This document shows, piece after piece, positions 1 to 10,382 of a stretch of 64,000 nt of DNA; the stretch's first letter is position 1, and each line of letters begins with the position of its first letter. A program made the translations under genes and the position numbers. The stretch is from Cyrtodaria siliqua (lineage: Eukaryota > Mollusca > Bivalvia > Adapedonta > Hiatellidae), in contig JAWPHD010003075.1 of NCBI GenBank assembly GCA_037043455.1, positions 124,001 through 188,000 on the forward strand, read 5' to 3'. The notes under the pieces are model-generated. The model did not search any database. It was not told the DNA's origin and saw nothing but the letters and a program-made list of their open reading frames with translations.

Positions 1-998
1 ATACTAACGCTTGTTTTCTCGATTTACATCTATCCATTGAAAATGGTGAAATAATTAGCAAAATATATGACAAGAGAGATGATTTTAATTTTGATTTTGT
101 TAATTACCCCCAATTAGATGATCCCCGAGCAACTTCTTATGGGGTCTATGTGTCTCAAATTATTTGTTTTTCTAGAGCTTGTACTCGAGTTGAGGACTTT
201 AGTCGTAATCTTTGTATAACTAAAAAGCTACTCCATCAGTAATTTAAGAACTCTTCTGAGACAAGGACTATCACAACTTGACTTCTATTGTGTAGTGATT
301 TACAAACTTCGTAAGATCCATGGTCATGATCATTTTCATACTATGTTAAACTTGTTAAAAGGTTTATCGAAAGAGGTTTTGACCCTATCATTTTGCAACT
401 CACTGCATGCTTGGTGATGCACCCATTTACAGTTCGCCACTATGCTTTCCGTTTTAATTGTGCGATGACCGGACAGGCTGTGGACCCTATGATGACGTCT
501 ACCTAACGCCAAAAAGGACGGTATCGTTTGATGTTTGTCTTCAGTCTAGTTTTGTCGTGCCCTCAATGGTTTATTTTCTTGTTGCTCTGGCTTTTGCCAA
601 GTCACTGAGTACCTTCTTTGTGGCTTTCTAGATTATTGCTTTTTTTTGTATTTATATATACACGAGCATCTTTGTGTTTTACTTATATTGCCTATTAATG
701 CTGCCTTGTTGGTTGGAAAATAATTCATGGCGGGGATTTCTTTATTTACACTGTCCCGTTTTACTGGGTTGACAGTAGGGTAAGTGTGAGGTTTGGTGCA
801 CCCTAAAACCTGGTTTAAACCACCCTTTTTTGCCACTGACCGTTCCAAAGCGGTAGCCCTATTGTCAACCATTTTGTGTTTGTGATGTCTTATTTGGCAT
901 TTTATTCATTTTTAAAGTTGTTCTTTGTTTCTGTGTGTGTTTGTGGTTGACTGTCGTCCTTGAATGCTACTTTTCCTGTTCGATTTTATATCTATATT
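1..998 (+). mobile_element. RT-family element, copy 1 (5'-truncated by window, degenerate)
   Basis: This is the 3' half of a reverse-transcriptase element that recurs through the window. The first 240 bases decode, with stops and frameshifts, to the segment after the catalytic site: FLDLHLSIENGEIISKIYDK, then a stretch resembling SYGVYVSQ and ACTRVEDF. A premature stop follows HQ, and part of the following segment is missing before LRTLLRQGLSQ. Then comes the conserved C-terminal block (TACLV... AVDPMM) and a noncoding tail with the marker words gccactgaccgttcc and ggtagccctattgtcaacc, ending near ttcgattttatatctat. It is non-functional. The family resembles the unclassified or Penelope-like RTs common in molluscs; that assignment is from memory of the motif. 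Confidence 0.75.
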
Positions 999-1035
999 AT
1001 ATCGAACGATTTTATTACTTCAAACTGGACTTCTG

Positions 1036-1850
1036 CCCAGGGGCACAGGGTGAGTTTGTGCGGTGTGATCTTTGTTAACTTTGTCTCAAATGGAATGTTA
1101 TGTTGATAGGATTATACTGTGTAAGTATTTCCCTCCTACGTCCCATGTGGGGCCTATGGAAAGGGGTGTCAAAAGATCAAATACACTAAACATTCATTTA
1201 CACTGTATGTTTTCATAATTGTGCATACATGTACAACTCGTCTATGAAAGATTAACAACAGACGAAACAATTTTGATATTTTAATCTTTGGCGTCTGCTC
1301 AGGGTTGGGTGAATGTGTGCTGGGTGTCTCAAATAAAACTTTACGACGATAGGATTACACTGTATACATGTTTTTCCTCCAACGTCATCGGTGGGGCCAT
1401 GGGGAAGGGGCATCAAATACACCAATAATTCAATAACAGTGTAATGTTTCCATACCTTTGCACATTAATTGGTTTAAATAGTCGTCTATGAAAAAGATAC
1501 ACAGCATGGTCAAATGATTTATTATTTAAAACTCGGACATTTTCTCTGAGGTTGAGGCGAATGTCTGGGTGGTATACACGTATTCTCCGCTGAAAATACA
1601 AAGCTTATCAAACCATTGCAGTGTTTCCACTTTATATGTGTGCCAAGGTGGGGGAGTAGGGCTGGGTGAGAGGGTGGTAGAGATAAACTGGGTCAAACAT
1701 CGGGTTTTCTTTCTCCATAACGTCTAATGATTTTCGAAATATCAATATAATTTGCTCCAGGATCACCATGTGACTCTTGGATAAGGGTCAAAAGCTTAAA
1801 TACACAAATACTCTTAACATTTGTGATTCGTTTACATTGTCAAACGTGTA
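1036..1850. repeat. Degenerate tandem repeat, about 242-bp unit, ~3 copies
   Basis: The phrase gataggattatactgtg near 1105 recurs as gataggattacactgta near 1347. The word tggggcc, followed by an aaggggtgtcaaa-like string, recurs at the same spacing of about 242 bases. A third, weaker unit covers about 1545-1850. No coding sense is seen; the ORFs here are incidental. Confidence 0.6.
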
Positions 1851-2119
1851 TACAGTAAACCATAACTAGTAACATTTCTGATTTGAGTATCAAAGAACAA
1901 TCAAAACAATTGCACGTAAAATAGATACAGGGTTAAAGGGAATTCTCCTGTGTGAAGAAAACGTGGGTATTTGCGATGGCGCCGTCGAATTGGTTCTAGT
2001 TTTATATGTATAGAACGGTTGAGAAACGTGTGAAAGGGTGCATACTTTGCCAGGCGTGTTACCCAACAATCCAACTTACACGCTGACATCAGAAACGTTA
2101 AAATATAAAGAATGAAGTG

Positions 2120-2480
2120 AGATAAGCATCGATTTATATGGACCAGTTCTATCGGGGAACTATATCATGGTGGTAGTAGTTGAATAAAGTAAGGACTGAG
2201 ATCATAACAGCAAGATCAATTATTCCGCAGTTGGAATATATATTTTCAATGTTTGGAATGCCATCTTCGTACACAACTGACAACGGATCTCCAGGGAATA
2301 GTGAACAATTCACATAATTTGTCAGTTACATGTATCTGGGGTTTAAGGATGGAATACTGGGTTTTTCGCCAGCTGAACTTCTTTTGGTGGAAAATTTGCG
2401 AACAAAACTATCAGAGCTCAAATTAAAACTGAAAGACACGCGTACTAGACATCGTGATCAAAGGTTTCACATATAATGGA
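2120..2480 (+). pseudogene. Ty3/Gypsy-type integrase core remnant
   Basis: Across frames with stops, the + strand reads IDLYGPVLSGNYIMVVVVE, then QLEYIFSMFGMPSSYTTDNG, then GFSPAELLLVENLRTKLSEL and KDTRTRHRDQ. This follows the order of a retroviral-type (rve) integrase of Ty3/Gypsy retrotransposons: first catalytic Asp in DLYGP, second in TDNG, then the GFSPAELLFGR-like C-terminal region. The block with the catalytic Glu is deleted between YLGF and GFSP. There are at least two in-frame stops. It is an isolated relic with no LTRs next to it. Confidence 0.75.
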
Positions 2481-4060
2481 GTTAATACTATTTTCAAACA
2501 TAATCAGTGGTACACAAGGACAACAGTTCACCCTATCAGCGAGGGAAAATAAATTGAAACAAAAATATATGTGAAATATACCCAGCGAAATTGTGTTGAA
2601 TAAAACAGTTAAGTTACACAGAATGTATTTAATTGTAAACTTCGCAGCAATGCACCTCAAAAATGGAAATATGTAGTACATGTAATCAATTCGTTGCGTG
2701 CAGTGTTGCTACCCTACCAATCACATTAGGTGGTCCCGCCTTAATTCCGTTAAGCGATGGGAAAGTTTATATTAGCAGGATTTTCTAAAGATTTTCGACA
2801 ATAATACAAGTTTAAAACATTTAGTACTGAACAAATATGCGATGACCTGTTTAAAATGACATATTAAGTGTTTTAATTTTACAATATGCAAAGTTTTTAA
2901 GCCGAAATTAAGGTTTTATTTCATACCCCAGCCAACCCCGTTTACGCGTCTTGGATCAGGGAATGGATGGGGTATGAAATTCAATACTCGGACCACGGAA
3001 TGGAATATGCTATACATGTAGTATATGTAGCCAGTATGAACTGTATTGGTTTAATCCTTAATTAATGCAAACATTACAATTATCTATTCGATTTACGTCA
3101 TTAATACAATTCATTCGACAATACATTTTCTGAGAGTTGTTGTATTAAGAAATCATGATTTTAAAACAATACAAGTCAATTCAATTCGAGATAACGGTAA
3201 TTTCTATCAATATTATTTCTTTTGCACTGATCAAATAAAGAAAGATCATAATAGAAGCAAGAACATAACGTGTTAAAGGGGTACACGACAATCGTAAAGC
3301 TTAGTTCGCATTAATATTAGCGTCTCGATGTATTATTCGATGTATTAATTCAGTATAAGTTTAGCTAAAACCTCCTTGCATATAATTAAGTGAAATGTTG
3401 AGTTGTTAATATCTTCATTATTATGCCAAATGTTTAAATATAATATTGGTGCAACATACAGAACATTCAGTAATATGTAAAAAACGATTTTCTTTGAACT
3501 ATTCTAATAATTAATATTAATTATGGAAAATAATCAGGTTTTGTAGAATAAAGACAACCCTATGATCAGTATACATTGTTATGAAATTAGTATCAAACAA
3601 TAGGATGGTAGATTGCAAAAAAAGAGTAATCTTTACCTCTAAAAATCAAAACCTTGAAATCGATACAAAAGCTACACTGTAACGTATTGGCTTCGGATAA
3701 ATATAAGTATCATGGTCACCTTGTCCATCAAGATACACGGGTAGCTATCCTTTATAAACAATCCTTTATAATTCAATGACAATAGCCATACATTGCATTT
3801 AGTGTATATTATTTAACATGTTATATTCAATTTAATTTACCCAATGATCTAGGTTTTAACAATGTTTTAATATAACAATAATAATGTCCAACAATTAAAC
3901 ATTCAAGACTGACTCTTTGTTTTGAAGATGATTATATTCTTCCAGATATCATTAAGACTTTCTAATTTGATGCATAAATAATTGTGCTCTATATATTGTA
4001 AATTGCACAGATTTCATAGTAGCATACATTTTCTAAACTTATTGCTTTATTTATTTTCAG
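2481..4060. other. AT-rich noncoding stretch, probably last intron of the IFI44-like gene
   Basis: No coding exon is recognised. One short palindrome, atttcatacccca at 2918-2930 and its complement at 2968-2980, may be a decayed hairpin element. The 3' end is a normal pyrimidine-rich acceptor (ttatttattttcag) ending at 4060. The upstream GTPase exons of the gene were not found and probably lie before position 1. Confidence 0.5.
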
Positions 4061-4347
4061 GTGTTCCCTATGTTGTTATGCTAACCCGGATTGACGTTTA
4101 CTGTCCAGAAATCATCAAGGATGACTTGTCCAATGTCTTTAAAAGTCGCAAGATGCTGGATATGGTCACCAGTGTATCAGAGATTCTAGGTGTCCCTAGA
4201 TTGCATATAACACTCGTTCAAAACTATGAACTCAGTACCGAACTAGTAGAAACTGTTGACATACTTGCGCTTTTATCGCTTAGGCAAATGTTGCGTGCAT
4301 GTACAGATTACCTACGCAAACAACCTCAAACAAACGCTGACGACTAA
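4061..4347 (+). CDS. Terminal coding exon of an interferon-induced protein 44-like (IFI44-like) GTPase
   Basis: The exon starts after a clear acceptor (ttattttcag). It begins in phase 1, so the first Gly codon is completed by the previous exon. It encodes 95 residues ending ...TNADD and TAA. The order GVPYVVMLTRID, VFKSRKMLDMV, LGVPRLHI, QNY...ETVDILALLSLRQML matches the C-terminal part of the GTPase-like domain of IFI44/IFI44L proteins (GVPxxxxxTHxD...KNY...D.L.L.AL.Q). TRID occupies the place of the G4 (TKxD-like) motif. Family members are interferon-linked in vertebrates and expanded in bivalves; an immune role here is inference. The P-loop exon is not in the window. The ATG at 3982 is intronic and is not the start. 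Confidence 0.85.
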
Positions 4348-4511
4348 CGTACTAGTGTGCGTACGCGTGTTGTTGATATCTATTTAACATTTTGAAGAAG
4401 TTGTATAGAGGTTTGGAAAACAAAGGATTGCAGTGATATTTTCTTTCTTTAGACAAAATGTATTATGTGCCTATACTATTATATTCCTAAATTTAATTTG
4501 TATTTAATATC

Positions 4512-4517
4512 AATAAA
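4512..4517 (+). promoter_or_regulatory. Poly(A) signal AATAAA of the IFI44-like gene
   Basis: An AATAAA hexamer lies 165 bases after the stop codon at 4347, in an AT-rich 3' UTR, and a T-rich stretch follows. This fits the 3' end of the transcript. Confidence 0.6.
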
Positions 4518-4577
4518 ATATATTTGATTGCAAATACGTAAACAGACCTAAAAAGCGAGATTAGAAACTTCCTTTTT

Positions 4578-4705
4578 TTGGTAGCCCTATTATCAACCCT
4601 TTTGTTTTTGTGATATTTTGCTTTTATTCATTTTTAAAGTTGTTCTTTGTTTTTGTGTGTATTTGGGTTTGCCTGTCGTCGATTTTTATATCTACTTTTC
4701 CAATC
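4578..4705 (+). mobile_element. RT-family element tail fragment (+)
   Basis: Only the noncoding 3' tail of the RT element is present: ggtagccctattatcaaccc, the GT-rich segment, and the terminal word tcgatttttatatcta. It faces a second copy in opposite orientation 37 bases away, so together they form a large inverted repeat. Confidence 0.7.
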
Positions 4706-4741
4706 TAGTCCACACTATATTGACGTCATGACTCAAGATCA

Positions 4742-5690
4742 GAGTAAAAGTGGATATAAAAATTGAACAGGAAAATTAGCATACAAGGACGACACAAACA
4801 CACAATGAAACAAAGAACAACTACATATAAGATGAATAAACGGGAAAAAAATACATCACAAACACACTACTGTCTTATAAGGGTTTAGGTAGAGGTCAGC
4901 ATAGGGACCACAATCTGTGCGGTCATCGCACACTCAAAGAGGAAAGCATAGTGGCGAACATTAAATGGGTCAACCACTAAACATGCAGTACGTTGCAAAA
5001 TGAAAGGGTCATAACCTCTTTTGATAGATTGTTTAAGAAGTTTAATATAGATCGTATGAAAGTGATTATGACCAAGAATCTTACGGGGTTGTAAATCACA
5101 TCACCATAGAAGTCAGGTTGTGATAGTCCTTTGCAAAGGTTTCTCGAAGTTTATTGTAAGCGGTAGCCCTGCTGGAGTAGCTTTTTAGTTATACAAATAT
5201 TACGAATAGTAAAGTTCTCAACAGTACTACAACCTCTAGAGAAACGAATAAGTTGAGAAACATCCCCATCCAAATGGGAATAATTAACAATATCAAAATT
5301 AAAAACATCTCTTTTATCATGGATTTTACTAATTATTTCGCCATTTTTAATAGAGAGATGTAAATCAAGAAAAGAAGCGACAGTATCAGAAATGTTAGCT
5401 TAGTTGAGTTGAAGTTCCTTAGCATAGATATAATCAACCATAGTTGAAAAGAAAGGATGTCAATGTTCAATATGTCATCCAAATGCCGAGAGGTGTCATT
5501 AAAGAATTCAATTACATCTGCCTGAGTATGGGATGAAAGACTCAACATGAAATATTTCATAGCAACACAAGAACAACTCTGCGACAAGAGGTGCACAGTT
5601 TGTACCAATAAGGATACCAGCAATTTGTCTATAAATGTTAGTTCCATATCTGACGAAAATATTATCTAATAAGCTCTTCTTAAAAAACTT
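4742..5690 (-). mobile_element. RT-family element copy, minus strand, internally deleted
   Basis: Read on the minus strand, this copy contains the palm region of the RT: a GTNCAPL-like motif preceded by IGILI, CYEI, then SRHLDDILNID (YLDD changed to HLDD), followed by a KIHDKRDVFNFDIVNY-like block and the C-terminal RKILGHNHFHTI-like segment. The longest open stretch is 104 codons (5333-5647), but stops and frameshifts break the protein. The 3' tail ends at about 4742. The characteristic gccactgaccgttcc part of the tail is missing, so it is internally deleted. Confidence 0.7.
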
Positions 5691-5987
5691 CTTGGCGCAC
5701 TACACTAGTTATATATTATATCAAATGATGAAGCCCTCCCAGCACACCTTGTATATGAAGCCACCATATTACAACATAAACACAGATATTTCAATAGTTG
5801 TGTTTTGGTTTTATTTTGTTGTAAAATATATAATAAATATATTCTTTTAATTTTTCATTCGTCAGGAGTGATTCATGTTTTGTTTAAACTCACACAAAAT
5901 CATAGTCCTTTTTTCTTAGAATGATTTCATGTATGTCTACCGTCGTATTAACGGTGTATGTGTATGAATACTAGACAAATACATTAT
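5691..5987. other. Noncoding, short shared motif with 56 kb
   Basis: No gene is seen. The words tagttgtgttttggtttta and atgaagcc near 5710-5830 have close relatives near 55980-56080, so both are probably fragments of one more dispersed repeat. Confidence 0.35.
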
Positions 5988-6125
5988 TTATTTGGATTCT
6001 TGACATGGGACATGGACTCTTATTCCTTGCCTGGATACTGTATTCACCCTAGCCGTCAGACGAAGAGGAATATACTTTCCAGGCAGGGAATGTGAGCCCA
6101 TGTTCTCTGTCAAGAATCCAAATAA
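5988..6125. repeat. 138-bp near-perfect hairpin (MITE-like palindrome)
   Basis: The left arm begins ttatttggattcttgaca and continues through ccttgcctgga to gtattc. The right arm is its reverse complement with a few mismatches, ending tgtcaagaatccaaataa. Arms of about 58 bases enclose a loop of about 20 bases (accctagccgtcagacgaag). It is a foldback element or a small non-autonomous transposon. Confidence 0.75.
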
Positions 6126-6189
6126 CGAATGAGTCATACTTCAAAGTTGTTACTATGTATATTAAAAATACAAATAACTTTAAAGACGG

Positions 6190-6350
6190 TTTCTTTTTTT
6201 TTTTTCAGCGAATTTCCCCGTAACGTGCCTCTATTTCATTATCACCACGTAACGTCGCTAATGTTTACGTTCATCACGTCAACGCTCTAAATGGCGTAAC
6301 ATTTGGCGGATATTCTAAGGAAAGACAACGTTATCACATTGGCTGTGTTT
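6190..6350. repeat. Dispersed repeat shared with 30.7-30.9 kb (inverted)
   Basis: The segment with aatgtttacgttcatcacg and tttggcggat matches, in reverse complement, the segment at about 30720-30870 (aaatttggcgatg, gacgtcatgaacgtaaacat). It is an unnamed interspersed repeat with no coding content. Confidence 0.5.
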
Positions 6351-6380
6351 CATTATCTTTATAATGGCAAACAACACTAC

Positions 6381-7588
6381 TCACTATTATGTCAGACTTG
6401 TTCACCAACAATGGAAAGCGCATAACAGCGGTAAGAAAGAAACAGTCGACGGTTTCCGCAACGAATCGACGCAGTTATCTCCGCCATTTGTTTGTGTATT
6501 GAAGTAATGAATTGAATTGAATGTTGTTTAACGGCTTATCGAGTATAGGTTATATAGAGCCGCCCCAGAGAGAGATGAAGGATACATAGGAATCCGGGAA
6601 CCGTGCCCTACTCTTATTATCGAATAGATTCCTATGGTTCTTTAACGTGCTCGGAGGATAGACCGATACACGGGTTGAAGTAATGAGGTACTCATAATGA
6701 GGTACTCATGTAGGCATCGTCAAACGTTCACGTCGCGAGACGTAGCTATGGGCTCATGTCTACGGCGCCATAGCCAATGAAAACCCGATAATGATCTTTA
6801 TATTATGACACATTTGATATATTACGTTTCATATATAATTCAGTTTGAATAATATCCGCAGGCATTGTACATTATTCTATTAGCAGCATGCATAATTTCA
6901 TGAAAATAAATTTGGATCTCATATTGTACACTTTTTTTTTGTAAATGAACATGCATATTCAATCAACACATGAGAATAACATTCTCACTATTATGTCAGA
7001 CTTGTTCACCAACAATGGAAAGCGCATAACAGCGGTAAGAAAGAAACAGTCGACGGTTTCCGCAACGAATCGACGCAGTTATCTCCGCCATTTGTTTGTG
7101 TATTGAAGTAATGAATTGAATTGAATGTTGTTTAACGGCTCAGCGAGTATAGGTTATATAGAGCCGCCCCAGAGAGAGATGAAGGATACATAGGAATCCG
7201 GGAACCGTGCCCTACTCTTATTATCGAATAGATTCCTATGGTTTTTTAACGTGCTCGGAGGATAGACCGATACACGGGTTGAAGTAATGAGGTACTCATA
7301 ATGAGGTACTCATGTAGGCATCGTCAAACGTTCACGTCGCGAGACGTAGCTATGGGCTCATGTCTACGGCGCCATAGCCAATGAAAACCCGATAATGATC
7401 TTTATATTATGACACATTTGATATATTACGTTTCATATATAATTCAGTTTGAATAATATCCGCAGGCATTGTACATTATTCTATTAGCAGCATGCATAAT
7501 TTCATGAAAATAAATTTGGATCTCATATTGTACACTTTTTTTTTGTAAATGAACATGCATATTCAATCAACACATGAGAATAACATTC
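6381..7588. repeat. Tandem duplication of a 604-bp block, nearly identical
   Basis: Copy 1 is 6381-6984 and copy 2 is 6985-7588. Both begin tcactattatgtcagactt and end acatgagaataacattc. By eye only about four bases differ (cttatc versus ctcagc; ggttctt versus ggttttt). Each block holds a dispersed mollusc repeat (ggttatatagagccgcccc, ttaacgtgctcggagg). The identity means the duplication is very recent, or an assembly artefact. Confidence 0.9.
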
Positions 7589-8759
7589 TTGTTGACACAC
7601 TGATGTCATCATAGTATTTGAAGTTTCTTACTGTATACTCGTGGTTCCTACAAATTCTGTAAAATACGACATACCATACACACCACTCATATTGTGTTGC
7701 GGTTGATTGCCATGTATATGATTCTATTTCTTCTATTAGGTTTATTTTATGCAGACAATTATATAAAAGTGTTCCGACCATCTTTAACAAATATAAACCA
7801 GTTTGTTTAAAAAAAAATTAACACGACATTATTGTACTATTTACATTTAACTGCCTATTTCTAAGGATCAGGATATGTTAGTGTGAACGCTCATTGTCCG
7901 GTTTCCGTTCTTCCGTCAACAGTTAGCTTAAACGACCTCTTCTTAGAAACTTCTTGTTAAAGTTCTCCGGCCATGTTTTGTTTCATGAACATATTTATGT
8001 TTATTTAAATCGAAATCAATACACAACAATATATATTTACAATGCACACATTGCAATATCTGTGAAAAGCGAGAATAAGATTTTATTTGATGACGTAAAA
8101 AACTTTGAACATGTAAATTAATCCGCAGGTAAATGTATTTATTCAATTATATGGCAATAGTTGTGCAGCTATACAACTAAGATTTACCTCATTTCCCCGT
8201 GCGGTCACGCAGTTGTAAAGGTAGTAAATAATACTTAATTTTACATACAACTCAGTAGCGGTTTTCAATATATGTTTCTCTCCGAGACTATCAAGAAATG
8301 TTTATGTGATGTTTGAGAGTTAAATTTGTTAATTGATAATACTACAAAAAGGATGGAAATGTTAAACATAATTTGACAGCTTTAATAGTTTAATGAAAAA
8401 TCGTCATAATTATAAAAGGAATATGTGTGTTAACCAAATGCCTATATCGACCGACCTTGCTGTATCTATCGACAGACAAGATTCAACTAAACACACACAT
8501 ACATGTTTACATGACACGAGAATTTGCACAATACTGGACATGCATATATGATATTATGAATAATGCCTACACATAAGTATGTGATCTATTGCTCTGAACA
8601 CAATTTATAATTGGTCACTTGGATTTTTGGATATAATTTGAAAACAAACGGGACATGAATGTAATTTAATAATCTATCGTATGAAACAATTAAAAAACAA
8701 ATACCCAATAGTCAACAATAAAAAGTGTATGAAATGCAACACCTCATAAACAAAAAAAC
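7589..8759. other. Noncoding AT-rich stretch
   Basis: No exon, hairpin or recognised repeat was found. Short ORFs here show no recognisable protein. Confidence 0.5.
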
Positions 8760-8970
8760 ACTGAAAAGGGGATCCCTTAGAAGCAACCAACACAAACTAG
8801 AGATAAAAGTAGATGACTCGGTTTAATTGAGTCTGTTCATGAGAGGTAATGTGTAGTGCAACACCTCTCACGCCTGCTAGCACCGGCTTAAGCGATATTC
8901 TACTTTAAAGCCACAAAAATCGGGCTTGATGATCCCAAAGGACCAGTAAGTAATAACAATACTGATTTAC
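8760..8970 (-). repeat. Rep-A dispersed repeat (~210 bp), minus orientation
   Basis: This is a member of a family seen about eight times here. In its own orientation it runs: atcagtagtgttattactta, gctttaaagtagaatatcgc, ttaagccggtgctagg, gcgtgagaggtgttgca, the hairpin agactc...gagtct, a GT-rich stretch, and aggggatccccttttcagta. The loop of the hairpin contains AATAAA in most copies; this copy is slightly diverged there. Confidence 0.75.
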
Positions 8971-9014
8971 CGATTTATAGTCGGTTGGTGACATTTTACT
9001 GCGTGAATGTCAAT

Positions 9015-9134
9015 AAATACTGAAAATGGGAACCCTTGGAAGCAACAAACACAACAAGAGACAAAAGTAGCAGACTCGGTTGTATTGAATCTGCTCATGA
9101 TAGGTAATGTAAAGTGCAAAACCTCTCACGCCTC
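9015..9134 (-). repeat. Rep-A, partial copy, minus orientation
   Basis: The 3' half of the Rep-A family, from the cagtatttat-like end through the hairpin to the gcgtgagaggt segment. It stops abruptly at 9134, where the Tc1-like remnant begins. Confidence 0.65.
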
Positions 9135-9600
9135 AATTTTCCAAATGCCGCTTAATTTTTGGTGTGGCCTCCATAAGCAGCAATTTCAGCACGGCACCAG
9201 TCTCTCATTAACACAATGTAGCGCTGGAGGTATCGTTGAGAAATGGCATTCTATGTTTTTAGTGACAATTTGGCAATTTCTGGAAGATTGTGTTGCTGTG
9301 GAAGTTCTCGTACGCGACGTTTTAACAAGTCACATACGTGTTCAATTTGATTTAGATCCTGGCTCTTCACAGGCCATTGAAGAGCTCTGGCATGGTTGGC
9401 TACTGGCATGTGTCGGATCTTCTAGCAATATTAAACGGGACAATGTCTACAGCGAAGGACATCCCTCTAATTGCTGTAATATGTGGTACCAGGACTGGCT
9501 GCAACATCAAAATAGCATCTTGGTATCGCCTAACATTAAGGTTACCATTGATGTGGGAAAAAGGCGCCAGTTTGAAAGTGTGAAATTCTGGATGTTGAAT
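9135..9600 (-). pseudogene. Tc1/mariner-type transposase remnant (C-terminal half)
   Basis: On the minus strand, with frameshifts and stops, the sequence decodes to INGNLNVRRYQDAIL, a QQDNARPH-like site decayed to FAVDIVPF, then KSQDLNQIEHVCDLLKRRVR, a WNAI-like block, and MRDWCRAEIAAYGGHT. This is the ordered C-terminal half of a Tc1-like DDE transposase (SPDLNPIEHxWDxLxRRxR...MxRRCxAxIxAxGGHT). Several invariant residues are lost and stops are present, so it is inactive. The + strand reading frame of 201 codons (9007-9612) is an antisense shadow of this relic. Confidence 0.8.
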
Positions 9601-9612
9601 TTTCTACCTTAA

Positions 9613-10164
9613 GTTTGTTGTTTTTTACAATGATTTGTTTAGCAAAAGATGTGAATTGAAATATGTTATACGACAGATTATTAAAATAATAATATTAAAT
9701 AAATTCTTGAAACCCAGGTGACCAATTATAAAGTCCATTCAGTTTTGTTTCAATGTGAATCCTTGACATGGTTATGTTTTTCCACTCGGAATGCTAGTCT
9801 ATATTATGCCACTGTAATCAAAACGTTACTGCATTTGTCTAACACAGTAGTTTCTGATAAAAAGCAGCACTTACATTACCCGTATGAAACCAACGGACCA
9901 CCCGATATACGTGTATAATAGTCCCTGTGAACAGACATGCACTAGACAAATATGTGTTAGAGTAAAGAAACTGTAAACTTTTTGTAAAGGCGAGAAGGGT
10001 AACGTAACTTGGCACGTAAACGTTATATTCACATGCTCAGAAACCGGTCATCAGCCGTCCACAAGATGATATACGCGGCTGTCTATGTTCTTTGATTCCC
10101 GGTAATGACCACTTCTCAGACGTGCTTCTCATGATCATATACCTGGACTAGGCTTCTACTGCAA
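9613..10164. other. Noncoding stretch
   Basis: No recognised gene or repeat. It separates the Tc1-like relic from the next Rep-A copy. Confidence 0.45.
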
Positions 10165-10382
10165 ATCAGTAGTGTTATTACTTACTGGTGGTCATTTGAG
10201 ATCATCAAGCCCAATCGTTATGGCTTTAAAGTAGAATATCGCTTAAGCCGGTTCTAGGATGCGTGAGAGGTGTTGCACGAAACATTACTTCTCATGAACA
10301 GACTCAATAAAACATAGTCTGCTACATTTATCTCTTGTTTGTGTTTGTTGCTTCTAACGGATCCCATTTTTAGTATTTCTGA
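10165..10382 (+). repeat. Rep-A dispersed repeat, plus orientation
   Basis: Full-length relative of the copy at 8760-8970, in opposite orientation. It has gctttaaagtagaatatcgc, ttaagccgg, gcgtgagaggtgttgca, the agactcaataaaa stem-loop start, and the GT-rich end. Confidence 0.75.

Noticed and set aside
3982..4060. ATG at 3982 as start of a 121-residue protein
   Set aside because: The first 26 residues lie in the intron before a good acceptor, and the IFI44-like similarity begins only at 4061.
9007..9612. 201-codon + ORF
   Set aside because: It is antisense to the Tc1-like transposase remnant and begins inside a Rep-A copy; the minus strand carries the recognisable protein.
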